A program made the translations under genes and the position numbers. Positions 25,142 to 34,646 of a stretch of 64,000 nt of DNA are shown here, one piece after another. The DNA lies in the NCBI GenBank assembly GCA_965229335.1, contig OZ245874.1:4526001-4590000 (forward strand). The letters are read 5' to 3'. The DNA comes from JAFKFH01 sp017307375 (GTDB lineage Bacteria > Pseudomonadota > Alphaproteobacteria > Ferrovibrionales > Ferrovibrionaceae). Positions within the stretch are counted from its first letter, which is position 1. Each line of letters opens with the position of its first letter. A model generated the notes under the pieces. The model did not search any database. It worked only from the letters and a program-made list of their open reading frames with translations, and was not told where the DNA came from.

Positions 25142-26500
25142 TTGCTCGTCGCCCGGATCATTGCAGGCGTCATCACTCTTTCCCTGATTTTCAACGCGAA
25201 CCTCGGGTGGGGACAGTCGCGAGGGCCGTCATTCGTTCGCGACGCGGAGACGGAAGCTATCATCCGGCGGATCGCCTTGCCAATCTTCGAGGCGGCGGGG
25301 CTGAGCCCGGGGGCCGTCCAGGTCTTCCTGATCAATGACCGGCAGATCAACGCCTTTGTCGCCGGCGGCCAGCGCATCTTCATCTTCACCGGTCTTCTGC
25401 TGCGCGCCCAGACGCTGAACCAGGTCGCGGGCGTGCTGGCCCATGAAACCGGCCATATCGCCGGCGGCCACCTCGTGCGCAGCGAGGAAGCGATCCGCCA
25501 GGCCACCGCGCTGCAGATCGCCGGGCTGCTGCTGGGCATCGCCGCCGCGGCGGCCGGCGGCGGCGGCGCCGGCATGGGCCTGGTCATGGGCGGGCAGAGC
25601 ATGGCCCAGCGCTCGTTCCTCGCCTTCAGCCGAACCCAGGAAAGCTCAGCCGACCAGGCCGCCATCGGCTTTCTCGGCAAGGCGGGCGAAAGCCCCGAAG
25701 GGCTGGTCCAGTTCCTCAAGATCCTGGGCACCGAGGAATCGGTGATGGTCGGCCGCCAGGATCCCTATCTGCGCTCGCACCCGGTCTCGGCCGACCGCAT
25801 TGCGGCGCTGGAGAGCCGGGTGGCGCTCGGCCGCGCCAAGGATCCGGCGCGCGACAAGGCCCTGAACGACGAGTTCCTTCGGGTACAGGCCAAGCTGTTT
25901 GCCTTCACCGAACCGCTGACCCAGACCCTGCGGCGTTATCCGGCAACCGACCTGTCGGTGCCGGCACGCTATGCGCGTGCGGTTGCGTACTACCGCGTGG
26001 CCGATCTCAATCGCGCGCTGCCCGAGATCGACGGCCTGCTGAAGGACGAGCCGCAGAACCCCTATTTTCTCGAACTGAAGGGCCAGATGCTGCTCGAATC
26101 GGGGCGGATCAACGAGGCCGAACCGCCGCTGACCGAGGCCGTGCGGCTGGCGCCGACCGAACCGCTGCTGCAACTGATGCTGGGCCAGATCCTGGTCGAG
26201 AAGGGCGATATCCCCGACCTCGGCCGCGCTGTCGACGTGCTCAAGCAGGTCACGGCGCGCGAGCCCGAGAACCCCGATGCCTGGCGCCTGCTGTCGCAGG
26301 CCTATGGTCGCCAGGACAAGATCGGCGAGGCATCCGCCGCGGCAGCCGAATGGTACTATCAGTCCGGCGACAACAAAGGGGCCAAGCTGCAGGCCGACCG
26401 CGCCATCCGGCTGCTGCCGGAGGGATCACCGGGCTGGATGCGGGCCAACGACATCGCCAACGACGTCTCCAATCAGCGCGACGACAAGAAGAAGAACTGA
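25142..26500 (+). CDS. M48 family metalloprotease with TPR repeats (BepA-like)
   Basis: 452 residues, periplasmic zinc protease linked in its family to quality control of outer-membrane proteins. A signal sequence (IIAGVITLSLIFNANLGWGQ) is followed by the M48 domain with HETGH (His101, Glu102, His105) and the downstream SSADQAAIGFL zinc glutamate region. The C-terminal half contains TPR-like helices (ALPEIDGLLKDEPQNPYFLE; GRINEAEPPLTEAVRLAPTE). The start is TTG at 25142: GGAG lies 8 bases upstream and no in-frame ATG or GTG is better placed. glpK starts just after the stop. Confidence 0.92.
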   Translation: MLVARIIAGVITLSLIFNANLGWGQSRGPSFVRDAETEAIIRRIALPIFEAAGLSPGAVQVFLINDRQINAFVAGGQRIFIFTGLLLRAQTLNQVAGVLAHETGHIAGGHLVRSEEAIRQATALQIAGLLLGIAAAAAGGGGAGMGLVMGGQSMAQRSFLAFSRTQESSADQAAIGFLGKAGESPEGLVQFLKILGTEESVMVGRQDPYLRSHPVSADRIAALESRVALGRAKDPARDKALNDEFLRVQAKLFAFTEPLTQTLRRYPATDLSVPARYARAVAYYRVADLNRALPEIDGLLKDEPQNPYFLELKGQMLLESGRINEAEPPLTEAVRLAPTEPLLQLMLGQILVEKGDIPDLGRAVDVLKQVTAREPENPDAWRLLSQAYGRQDKIGEASAAAAEWYYQSGDNKGAKLQADRAIRLLPEGSPGWMRANDIANDVSNQRDDKKKN

Positions 26501-26504
26501 AATC

Positions 26505-27995
26505 GTGACCGCACCGCGACATCTGCTCGCCCTCGACCAGGGCACCACATCGAGCCGCGCCATCGTCTTCGACCTGGCCGGTGCCATCAAGGGCGTCGGG
26601 CAGATCGAGTTGCCGCAGATCTACCCGGCCCCCGGCTGGGTCGAACACGACCCCGAAAGACTGTTTGCCGACAGCGTCGCGGCCGCACGCCAGGCCCTGG
26701 CGGCCGCCGGGCTGGAAGCGCGCGATATCGCCGCGATCGGCATCACCAACCAGCGCGAGACCACCGTGCTGTGGGAGCGGTCGACCGGCCGGCCGCTGCA
26801 CAATGCCATCGTCTGGCAGGACCGGCGAACCGCGCCGCTCTGCGAGAAGCTGCGGCGCGACGGCCACGAGGACCTGGTCGGCAAGCGCACGGGGCTTCTG
26901 CTCGATCCCTATTTCTCGGCGACCAAACTTGCCTGGCTGCTGGACCACGTGCCCGGCGTGCGCGAACGCGCCCGGCGGGGCGAGCTGGCTGCCGGCACGG
27001 TCGATTCCTGGCTGCTGTGGCGGCTGACGGGGGGGCGGGTGCATGCGACCGATGCGACCAACGCGGCCCGCACCATGCTGTTCGACATCCATCGCCAGCG
27101 CTGGGACGACGATCTGCTGGCGCTGTTCGACATCCCGGCGACCCTGCTGCCCGAAGTCCGCGACAGCGCGGCCGATTTCGGCTGGACGGACCCCGACCTG
27201 CTGGGCGCGGCCCTGCCGGTGCGCGGCATTGCCGGCGACCAGCAGGCGGCGACCTTCGGCCAGGCCGCCTTCGAACCCGGCATGGGCAAGGCGACCTACG
27301 GCACCGGCTGCTTCGCCCTGGTCAATACCGGCGACAAGCCGGTCGCATCCCGCAACCGGTTGCTGACCACGGTCGCCTGGCGGCTGCAGGGCAAGGTGAC
27401 CTACGCGCTGGAAGGGGCGATCTTCATCGCCGGCGCCGCCGTGCAATGGCTGCGCGACGGCCTCGGCCTGGTCGGCCATGCGGCCGAGACCGAAGAATTG
27501 GCGGCGGCCGTCGCGGATACCGGGGGCGTCTACCTTGTGCCGGCCTTCGCCGGGCTGGGGGCGCCATACTGGGATGCCGAGGCGCGCGGGGCGCTGATCG
27601 GCCTGACCCGCGCATCGGGCCGCCATGAGATCGCGCGCGCCTGTCTCGAGGCAATCGGCTACCAGACGCGCGACCTGATCGCCGCCATGACCGCGGACGG
27701 CATGGCCGAACCGGCGCGGCTGCGGGTCGACGGCGGGCTGACCGCCAACGGATTCGCGATGCAATTCCTGGCCGACCAGCTCGATGTCGCCGTCGAACGC
27801 CCGATCGTGACGGAGACTACGGCGCTGGGCGCCGCCTTTCTGGCAGGTATCGGAATCGGTGCGATCGACGGCCCGGCCGCCGCGGCGGCCGCCTGGACAC
27901 TCGACCGCGCGTTCAAGCCGGCAATGGCAGCCGACCGGCGCGAAGTGCTATATGCAGGGTGGCGCGACGCCGTCGCCCGCGTCCGCAGTCACTGA
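26505..27995 (+). CDS. glpK: Glycerol kinase
   Basis: 496 residues, phosphorylates glycerol to glycerol 3-phosphate with ATP in the cytoplasm. FGGY-family motifs are clear: LLALDQGTTSSRAIVFD at the N-terminus, ITNQRETTVLWERSTG, AIVWQDRRT, and FGQAAFEPGMGKATYGTGCF. The FGGY signature region is RVDGGLTANGFAMQFLAD. GTG at 26505 is the start, four bases after the M48 stop, since no ATG fits and DQGTT lies about ten codons in, as in homologues. No glpF, glpD or regulator is nearby, so glpK seems to be a lone arrival between the protease and DsbA-like genes. Confidence 0.95.
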   Translation: MTAPRHLLALDQGTTSSRAIVFDLAGAIKGVGQIELPQIYPAPGWVEHDPERLFADSVAAARQALAAAGLEARDIAAIGITNQRETTVLWERSTGRPLHNAIVWQDRRTAPLCEKLRRDGHEDLVGKRTGLLLDPYFSATKLAWLLDHVPGVRERARRGELAAGTVDSWLLWRLTGGRVHATDATNAARTMLFDIHRQRWDDDLLALFDIPATLLPEVRDSAADFGWTDPDLLGAALPVRGIAGDQQAATFGQAAFEPGMGKATYGTGCFALVNTGDKPVASRNRLLTTVAWRLQGKVTYALEGAIFIAGAAVQWLRDGLGLVGHAAETEELAAAVADTGGVYLVPAFAGLGAPYWDAEARGALIGLTRASGRHEIARACLEAIGYQTRDLIAAMTADGMAEPARLRVDGGLTANGFAMQFLADQLDVAVERPIVTETTALGAAFLAGIGIGAIDGPAAAAAAWTLDRAFKPAMAADRREVLYAGWRDAVARVRSH

Positions 27996-28035
27996 CGGCC
28001 AGCCCGCGACCGTCATTCGTTCAGGAGATCTTCCG

Positions 28036-28812
28036 ATGCCCGTCTTCTCCCTGCCCCGCCTCGCCGCCGCCATGGTCCTGGGCCTGGCGCTGGTCGGCGC
28101 CGCCACCCCGACCGTGACCGCCCAGGCGCAGGCGGTCGACGCCGAGACGGCCAAGATCGAAAAGATCGTGCGCGACTACCTGCTGCGCAATCCGGAAGTG
28201 CTGCTCGAGGCGATGCAGGCGCTGAAGGAAAAGCAGCAGGACGAACAGGAGCGTGTCGCCCAGGCGGCGATCCGCACCAACCGCGACTCGCTGTTCAAGG
28301 ACCCGAACTCGTTCGTCGCCGGCAATCCGAACGGGAACTTCACCGTGGTCGAGTTCTTCGACTACCGCTGCGGCTATTGCAAACAGGCCCGGCCGGCGGT
28401 GGCCGAGATGCTGAAGCGCGATCCGAACGTGCGGCTGGTGCTGAAGGAATTCCCGATCCTGGGGCCGGACAGCCTGACCGCGAGCCGCGCGGCGGTGGCC
28501 GCGCTGATCGGCCAGAAGGACAAGTACTACGCGTTCCATCAGGCGCTCTATGACTACAAGGCAGCGTTGAGCGAGGACGCGGTGCTCTCGATCGCCAAGT
28601 CGACCGGCCTCGACGTCGACAAGCTGAAGCAGGACATGAAAAGCCCGAAGGTCGACCAGATCCTGGCCGACAACCGCGCGCTGGGCGACAAGCTCGCCAT
28701 CAACGGCACACCCGCCTTCATCATCGGCAACCAGCTGCTGCCCGGCGCGGCTCCGGTCGAAAGCCTGATGGCCGCCGTGTCGCAGGCGCGCCAGAGCTGC
28801 GATTTCTGCTGA
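28036..28812 (+). CDS. DsbA family thioredoxin-like oxidoreductase
   Basis: 258 residues, exported by a signal peptide (MVLGLALVGAATPTVTAQAQ). An N-terminal helical stretch (KIVRDYLLRNPEVLLEAMQALKEKQ), typical of the Com1/ScsC-like subgroup, precedes the thioredoxin fold. The active site is CGYC (Cys112, Cys115) in FFDYRCGYCKQ, and the cis-proline loop is INGTPAFIIG. It probably forms or isomerises disulfides in periplasmic proteins. The ATG at 28036 has AGGAGA about 9 bases upstream. In many alphaproteobacteria this gene directly precedes aroQ-accB-accC; here those genes lie 33 kb away. Confidence 0.92.
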   Translation: MPVFSLPRLAAAMVLGLALVGAATPTVTAQAQAVDAETAKIEKIVRDYLLRNPEVLLEAMQALKEKQQDEQERVAQAAIRTNRDSLFKDPNSFVAGNPNGNFTVVEFFDYRCGYCKQARPAVAEMLKRDPNVRLVLKEFPILGPDSLTASRAAVAALIGQKDKYYAFHQALYDYKAALSEDAVLSIAKSTGLDVDKLKQDMKSPKVDQILADNRALGDKLAINGTPAFIIGNQLLPGAAPVESLMAAVSQARQSCDFC

Positions 28813-28823
28813 CGATCGCGGCA

Positions 28824-28850
28824 GGCGACCTGGACATGGTCCGGGTCGCC
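28824..28850. terminator. Strong hairpin between convergent genes (possible terminator)
   Basis: GGCGACC-t-GGAC, loop ATG, GTCC-g-GGTCGCC: a 12-pair stem counting one T/G wobble, in the 48 bases between the DsbA-like and deaminase stops. No T-run is present, so intrinsic termination is uncertain. Confidence 0.5.
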
Positions 28851-28860
28851 CGCGACGGCA

Positions 28861-30213
28861 TTATCCGCCGACCAGCCGCGCCGCCAGCCGGTTGTGACGC
28901 TCGATCACCCGCGGCAGATCGATCGTCCCGAGCTGGCCGTCGCGCACCACGACCCGGCCGTTGATGACGCTCAGCGCGACCGGGCCGGGATTGCAGAACA
29001 CCAGCGCCGCGACCGGATCGTGCAGCGCACCGGCCATGCCGATCCCGCCGGTTCGGAAAGCCACGAAATCGGCAGCCATGCCGGGCGCCAGCGCCCCGAT
29101 GTCGTCGCGGTTCAGGACCCGCGCGCCACCGAGCGTCGCGATCTCGAGAGCCTGGCGCGCCGACATCGCATCGGGGCCGTAGCCCACGCGCTGCAGCAAC
29201 AGCGCCTGCCGCATCTCGGCCATCATGTTTCCCGAATCATTCGAGGCCGAGCCGTCGACGCCCAGCCCGACCGGCACGCCGGCGGCACGCATCCGGCCGA
29301 CCGGCGCGATGCCGGAAGCCAGCCGCATGTTCGAGCACGGGCAATGGGCGACGCCGGTGCCGCTGCGTCCGAACAGCGCGATCCCGGGATCGTCGAGCTG
29401 GACACAATGGGCATGCCAGACATCAGGGCCGATCCAGCCGAGATCTTCGGCATACTCGGCCGGGGTCATCCCGAACTTCTCGCGGCTGTAGGCGACGTCG
29501 TTGACGTTCTCGGCCAGATGCGTGTGCAGCGAGACGCCGTAACTGCGGGCCAGGGCGGCTGCCTCGCGCATCAGATCGCGGCTGACCGAGAACGGCGAAC
29601 ACGGGGCGACCGCAATCCGGGTCATCGCGAATCGGGACGCATCGTGATGGGTTTCGATCACCCGCCGGGTATCGGCGAGAATCCTTGACTCGTCCTCGAC
29701 CACGGCATCGGGCGGCAGTCCGCCCTGGCTCTCGCCGACGCTCATCGAACCGCGGCAGGCATGAAAGCGCATGCCGATGCCGGCCGCCGCCTCGATCGAA
29801 TCGTCGAGGCGGCAGCCGTTCGGATAGATGTAGAGGTGGTCGCTCGACGTCGTGCAGCCCGACAGCATCAGTTCGGCCATCGCGACCTGGGTCGACACCC
29901 CGATCATCTCCGGCGTCAGCCGCGCCCAGATCGGATAGAGCGCCCTGAGCCAGCCGAACAGTTCGGCGTCCTGCGCCGCGGGCACCGCCCGGGTCAGACT
30001 CTGGTACATGTGGTGATGGGTATTGATCAGCCCGGGGATCACGACATGTCCGGTCAGGTCGATCACGTCGTCGGCGGTATCCGGCAAGTCGGCGCCGGCA
30101 CCGACGGCGACGATGCGATTGCCTTCGGCATAGAGGCCACCGCCACGGATCTCGCGCCGGGCGCCGTCCATCGTCACCAGCATGTCGGCATTGCGCACCA
30201 GCAGCGTCTTCAT
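28861..30213 (-). CDS. Amidohydrolase, 8-oxoguanine deaminase type
   Basis: 450 residues, cytoplasmic metal-dependent deaminase of the COG0402 group. Metal-ligand motifs are visible: NTHHHMYQSLTRA (His66, His68), LHTHLAENVNDV, HAHCVQLDD and LGVDGSASNDSGN with the catalytic aspartate. The HHHMYQSLTR and FGWLRALYPIW stretches are characteristic of 8-oxoguanine deaminases and the related hydroxyatrazine ethylaminohydrolases. The likely role is conversion of 8-oxoguanine to urate or a related purine/triazine deamination; the exact substrate needs biochemistry. It starts only 4 bases after the stop of the large sensor kinase, so the two share a transcript. Confidence 0.85.
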   Translation of the reverse strand: MKTLLVRNADMLVTMDGARREIRGGGLYAEGNRIVAVGAGADLPDTADDVIDLTGHVVIPGLINTHHHMYQSLTRAVPAAQDAELFGWLRALYPIWARLTPEMIGVSTQVAMAELMLSGCTTSSDHLYIYPNGCRLDDSIEAAAGIGMRFHACRGSMSVGESQGGLPPDAVVEDESRILADTRRVIETHHDASRFAMTRIAVAPCSPFSVSRDLMREAAALARSYGVSLHTHLAENVNDVAYSREKFGMTPAEYAEDLGWIGPDVWHAHCVQLDDPGIALFGRSGTGVAHCPCSNMRLASGIAPVGRMRAAGVPVGLGVDGSASNDSGNMMAEMRQALLLQRVGYGPDAMSARQALEIATLGGARVLNRDDIGALAPGMAADFVAFRTGGIGMAGALHDPVAALVFCNPGPVALSVINGRVVVRDGQLGTIDLPRVIERHNRLAARLVGG

Positions 30214-30217
30214 CGAT

Positions 30218-33200
30218 CTACCTCAGAATGGTCGCAAGCAGCTGCCGCAGCCTGCCGAAATCGAGCGGCTTGGCCAGCATCGCGGTAAAGCCGGCGCGCC
30301 GGCCATCCTCGGCCGCCGACACCGCCTCGGCCGCCGACAGCGCGACCACCGGGATTTCCATGGTTGCCGGCGAGCCCTTGAGCCGGCGCAGGATCTGCCA
30401 CCCGGTTTCACCGGTCAGGTTCAGGTCGAGCAGGATGAGGTCCGGACGGCGCTCGCAGGCGAGATGGTAGCCGGCAACGCCGTCGGCGATGGCCAGCAGG
30501 TCATAGCCGGGCTCGCCGGCGATGAAGTCCTGCATCAGCCCGCGGCTTTGCGGATTGTCGTCGACATAGAGCAGCAGCGGCCGTTCCCGCGCGGGAATGG
30601 CGGCGACGCCGTCGGTGGCCGGCAGGTCGCAGGGTATCAGTCGGGCCGGATCCGCCGCCTCGACCGGCAGCTCGAACCAGAAGACCGAGCCGGCGCCCGC
30701 CTCGGAAGAGACGCCGATCCGTCCGCCCATCAGGTCGATGAGCCGCTTGGTCAGCGACAGCCCGATGCCGGTACCCTCGATCGCGCGGGCATCCGCGCCG
30801 AGTCGCGAGAAGGGGACGAACAGCTCGCGCAGACGGTCGGCCGGAATCCCCTGGCCGGTATCGGCGACATCCAGGCGCACGCAGCCCTGCCCGACGCTTG
30901 CCGACAAGGTCACCTGACCGCCCTCGCGGTTGTACTTGATCGCGTTGGACACGAGGTTGAGCACTGCCTGGCGCACCCGGGTGCGGTCGGCCAGGGCGCG
31001 CGGCAGGTCCAGCCCCGTCAGCTGGTTGACCATCGTCACCTGGCGCTTCTCGGCCTGCGCCTCCATCAGCGACAGGCATTCCTCGACCACCTCGGCGATA
31101 TCGACTGGCTCGATCGACAGCTCCATCTTGCCGGCTTCGATGCGCGAAAGGTCCAGCACCTCGTTGATCAGGCTCAGCAGATGCTCGCCGCTCTTCAGGA
31201 TCAGCCGAATATATTCCTGCTGCTTGTCCGACAGCGGATCCTTGCGGTTGAACAGCATGAGCTGGCCGAAACCGAGTACGGAATTGAGCGGCGTGCGCAG
31301 TTCGTGGCTCATGCGCGACAGGAATTCCGACTTGGCAAGATTCGCCGCCTCGGCCAGCGCACGGGCCTCGGATGCTTCGACCTGGACACGCTTGATCTGG
31401 GTCACGTCGGTCAGCACGCTGACGATAAAGCCTTCCGAGGTACGGCGTTCGACCATGCGAAACCAGCGACCGTCGAAATGCAGCAACTCCCGCGCCACGC
31501 CGTCGCAGGCCTGGTGCAGGGCGATCCGCTCGCGCCGCCATAGTGCCGAATCGAAGCCGTCGAAACGCTCGGCCAGGCGGTCGGCGACATGGTCGACGAC
31601 GGCCGAGAACGGCAGGCCCGGCGCGACGTCCAGTCCGGGATAGAGTGCCGCATAGTCGGCATTGCACATCATCAGCCGGTCTTGCGGGTCCCACATGACG
31701 AAGCAGTCGAGTAGCACGTTGATCGATTCGAACAGGCGCTCGCGCGCCGATCGTGCCTCGCGTTCGGCTTCGACCTGCGCGGTAATGTCGCTGCCCGCGC
31801 CGCGATAACCGAGGAACCTGCCATCCGGACCGAACCGCGGCAGGCCGGAGACGCGGACGATCCGTGGTCCGGTCGCCGTTGCGATCGTGTAGACGAAATC
31901 GCGGAACGGCCGGTGCTCGGCCATCTGCTCGCGCTGGGCGGCCCAGCGCGGCGTGCTGGTGTCCTCGGCCGCGAGTTCATGCCGGCGCTTGCCGTAGGTC
32001 TTGGCATAGTCCGGGCCGTAGCAGAGCGCAAATCGCTCGGAATGATAGACGAACCGGTCTTCCTCGTCGGTCTCCCAGACCCAATCGGAGGCGGCGTCGG
32101 CAACGTCGCGGAAACGACGCTCGCTTTCCTCAAGCCTGGCCCGCGCCTCCTCGGCCTCGGTGATGTCCTGATAGATCTGCACCGCGGTTCCGTCCGGCAG
32201 GATGTTGCGGTGGATCTCGATGACGCGACTGCCCATGCGCCGCTTCCATCGGCGCATGTGCGGCGCCATCGCGGTGGCCATCACCATCCGGGTCAGCTGT
32301 TCGGGATCGCCGGGCCCGAAATCGCCTCGTTCCGCCTGGTGCCTTACCGCAAGATCGACCGGCGTGCCCGGTTCGTGCAGCACCTCGGGCACGCCGGTCA
32401 GGATGCCCAGGCGGCGATTGGTGGCGATCACGCGGCAATCGGCATCGTAGATCATGAGGCCGAGATCGACGCCGTCCAGCGCGGTTTCCAGGACTGCCCG
32501 GGCGCGCGCCGCTTCCATCTCGGCCCTGCGGGCCGCCGTAATGTCGGTACCCGCACCGCGATAGCCGAGGAAGACGCCGTCCGGTCCGAACATCGGCACG
32601 CCGGAGAAGCGGATGTAGCGGACCCCCGCCGGCGTGCGCAGCGCCGAGACGAAGTCACGGAACGGCCGGCGCGCGAAGATGTCGGCCTCGTGCGCATTCC
32701 ATTCCGGCGTATCGCGCTCGTTGACGCTCATTTCGTCGATGCGTTGGCCGAGCACGTCGAGGTAGTTGGGACCGTAACTGTCGGCGAAGCGCTCCGACAC
32801 GTAGGACAGCCGGCGATCGGCATCGGTTTCATAGACCCAGTCGGAAACCGAGGCCGCGACATCCCGGAATCGGCGCTCGCTTTCGGCGAGGCGCGCCCGC
32901 GCCCGTTCCTCCTCGGTGACATCGCTGTAGATATGGACGACATTGCCGTCGGGCAGGACGCTGCGATGAATCTCGATCACCCTGCCGTTGGTCAGGCGCC
33001 TGCGCCACAGGCGCGCCTGCAGCCGCTCGGCGTCGCCAAGCGCCTCGCGCGCCCGCTCGACCGGATCGCCCGGGCCGAAATCGCCGCGCTTGGCCTGATA
33101 CAGGATGCCGTCGATCAGCGACGCGCCGGGCTCCATCAACTGCGGCGGCATGTCGAACATCTCGATGACCGGCCGGTTCACCGCCAGGACGCGCCGGTCG

Positions 33201-34639
33201 CTGTCGAACACCAGGAACCCCAGCGCCATCCGGTCGAGTGCCGCCTCGATCAGCGCGCGAGCGCGCGCCAGCTCAGTTTCCGCCAGGTGCCGCTGGGTCA
33301 GGTCGGCGACCGAACCGACAAAGCCGGTCAACTCGCCGTCGGCGTCGCGCAACGGCGCCCCGGCGATATGGAACCACGCCTCGGTGCCGTCGCGGCGCAA
33401 GGCCCGCTGGTCGAACGAGAACGACTGGCCGGTGGCCAGCCGGCTGGTCCAGGCGACCAGCGCCCGGTCGCGCTGGCCGGGATGCAGCCCATCGAGCCAG
33501 CCGACGCCCAGCACCTCGGCCGGCGCGAGGTAGAGCATGTTGGCGAAGGCTTCGTTGGCGAAGGTGACATGGCCATCGCGACCGGCCATGAAGATGCCGA
33601 TCGGGGCAAGATTGGTCAGGCTGTGCAGCATCGCCTGGCTGCGGGCGCGCCTCGTCGATTCGGCGACCAGGAAGGTCGTCGCGGCTCCCAGTGCCAGCAC
33701 GGCGATCAGCGTGCCGATGGCGATGATCGCGGCATCGCGGCGCCACTCGGCCAGGGCCGCGGTCTCGCCCAGCGCCGTATAGACCACCAGCGGATAGTCG
33801 GGCAGCGCCCGATAGGCGATCAGGCGGGCGGGCTGGTCGAAGGTCTCGGCCTCGCGGTAGCTGCCCGACGAGCGTTCGATCAGATGGCGACGGAACAGGT
33901 CGGTGTCGGCCATGTTCTCCTCGAACATGGTCGTCGTGCCGGGATAGCGTGCCATCGCCGTCCCGTCCCGCCGCAGCAGCGAGACGGTCATGCCCTCGCG
34001 CGCCGCGACGGCCCGATAGAGATTGATGAAATAGGCGGGATCGATGGCGGCGACCAGGGTGCCGACGGCATTGCCGTCGCGATCGACGATGACGCGGCTG
34101 ACGACGTTGACCCAGCTGCGCAACAGGCCGACATAGCGCGGGCGGTCGATGTAGAGCCCCGAGGGCGAGACGATCGTATGCAAGGTGAAATAGGGTGCCT
34201 CGCTGCCCGGCCGGTCCGGCCCCGGCGCATCGTGCGAGGCGTTCAGCACCGTGCCCTGGATATCCAGCACGGCCAGCGCGCGAACCTGGCCAAGCACGCG
34301 GACGCGCTCGGCCAGGAAGTCACGCATCGCCTGGGGGTCGTTCTGGACCGAGGCCGGCAAGGCCAGAAGGCGGTCGATGGTCCCGTCGAGCAGCAGGTCG
34401 ATGCCTTCGACCGCCCGTGCCGTCTGCTCGGCCAGCACGAGGTCGAGGGTGACGATCTCGCGCTCGGCCGCCGCCAGGGCGCGATCATGCGATTGCGCGA
34501 TGAGGAAGGCGGCCCCGGCGATCAGGCCGACGATCAGTGCCACCCCGAACAGCAGCAGCGCCTGGCCCAGCCGGAACGGTTCGACTGCGCCGAATTGCCG
34601 TCCGGCGGCGCGACGTTCGCTGTGGACGTCGACCGCCAC
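30218..34639 (-). CDS. Multi-PAS hybrid sensor histidine kinase
   Basis: 1473 residues from GTG 34639, eight bases past the maiA stop codon. A first transmembrane helix (about 22-48) and a second (about 280-305) flank a periplasmic Cache-like sensor (APYFTLHTIVSPSGLYIDRP). A PAS domain follows, then two copies of a two-PAS unit (460-712 and 713-964) and a further half unit. The HisKA motif is EFLSRMSHELRTPLNS with His1112; the ATPase has NLVSNAIKYN, DTGQGIP and GTGIGLSLTKRL. A C-terminal receiver carries Asp1405 in LILLDLNL. There is no DNA-binding output or separate regulator nearby, so the signal goes elsewhere by phosphotransfer. It is flanked by maiA and the deaminase in one operon. Confidence 0.93.
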   Translation of the reverse strand: MAVDVHSERRAAGRQFGAVEPFRLGQALLLFGVALIVGLIAGAAFLIAQSHDRALAAAEREIVTLDLVLAEQTARAVEGIDLLLDGTIDRLLALPASVQNDPQAMRDFLAERVRVLGQVRALAVLDIQGTVLNASHDAPGPDRPGSEAPYFTLHTIVSPSGLYIDRPRYVGLLRSWVNVVSRVIVDRDGNAVGTLVAAIDPAYFINLYRAVAAREGMTVSLLRRDGTAMARYPGTTTMFEENMADTDLFRRHLIERSSGSYREAETFDQPARLIAYRALPDYPLVVYTALGETAALAEWRRDAAIIAIGTLIAVLALGAATTFLVAESTRRARSQAMLHSLTNLAPIGIFMAGRDGHVTFANEAFANMLYLAPAEVLGVGWLDGLHPGQRDRALVAWTSRLATGQSFSFDQRALRRDGTEAWFHIAGAPLRDADGELTGFVGSVADLTQRHLAETELARARALIEAALDRMALGFLVFDSDRRVLAVNRPVIEMFDMPPQLMEPGASLIDGILYQAKRGDFGPGDPVERAREALGDAERLQARLWRRRLTNGRVIEIHRSVLPDGNVVHIYSDVTEEERARARLAESERRFRDVAASVSDWVYETDADRRLSYVSERFADSYGPNYLDVLGQRIDEMSVNERDTPEWNAHEADIFARRPFRDFVSALRTPAGVRYIRFSGVPMFGPDGVFLGYRGAGTDITAARRAEMEAARARAVLETALDGVDLGLMIYDADCRVIATNRRLGILTGVPEVLHEPGTPVDLAVRHQAERGDFGPGDPEQLTRMVMATAMAPHMRRWKRRMGSRVIEIHRNILPDGTAVQIYQDITEAEEARARLEESERRFRDVADAASDWVWETDEEDRFVYHSERFALCYGPDYAKTYGKRRHELAAEDTSTPRWAAQREQMAEHRPFRDFVYTIATATGPRIVRVSGLPRFGPDGRFLGYRGAGSDITAQVEAEREARSARERLFESINVLLDCFVMWDPQDRLMMCNADYAALYPGLDVAPGLPFSAVVDHVADRLAERFDGFDSALWRRERIALHQACDGVARELLHFDGRWFRMVERRTSEGFIVSVLTDVTQIKRVQVEASEARALAEAANLAKSEFLSRMSHELRTPLNSVLGFGQLMLFNRKDPLSDKQQEYIRLILKSGEHLLSLINEVLDLSRIEAGKMELSIEPVDIAEVVEECLSLMEAQAEKRQVTMVNQLTGLDLPRALADRTRVRQAVLNLVSNAIKYNREGGQVTLSASVGQGCVRLDVADTGQGIPADRLRELFVPFSRLGADARAIEGTGIGLSLTKRLIDLMGGRIGVSSEAGAGSVFWFELPVEAADPARLIPCDLPATDGVAAIPARERPLLLYVDDNPQSRGLMQDFIAGEPGYDLLAIADGVAGYHLACERRPDLILLDLNLTGETGWQILRRLKGSPATMEIPVVALSAAEAVSAAEDGRRAGFTAMLAKPLDFGRLRQLLATILR
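31748..33262 (-). repeat. Tandem duplication of a two-PAS unit inside the sensor kinase
   Basis: Residues 460-712 and 713-964 of the kinase align along their length with a period of 252-253 residues (about 758 bases). Shared landmarks are ARALIEAALDRM/ARAVLETALDGV, RGDFGPGDP in both, RVIEIHRSVLPDG/RVIEIHRNILPDG, ESERRFRDVA in both, and GxFLGYRGAGTDIT/GSDIT. A third half copy starts at residue 965 (ARERLFESINVL). Confidence 0.9.
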
Positions 34640-34646
34640 GCGCGCC

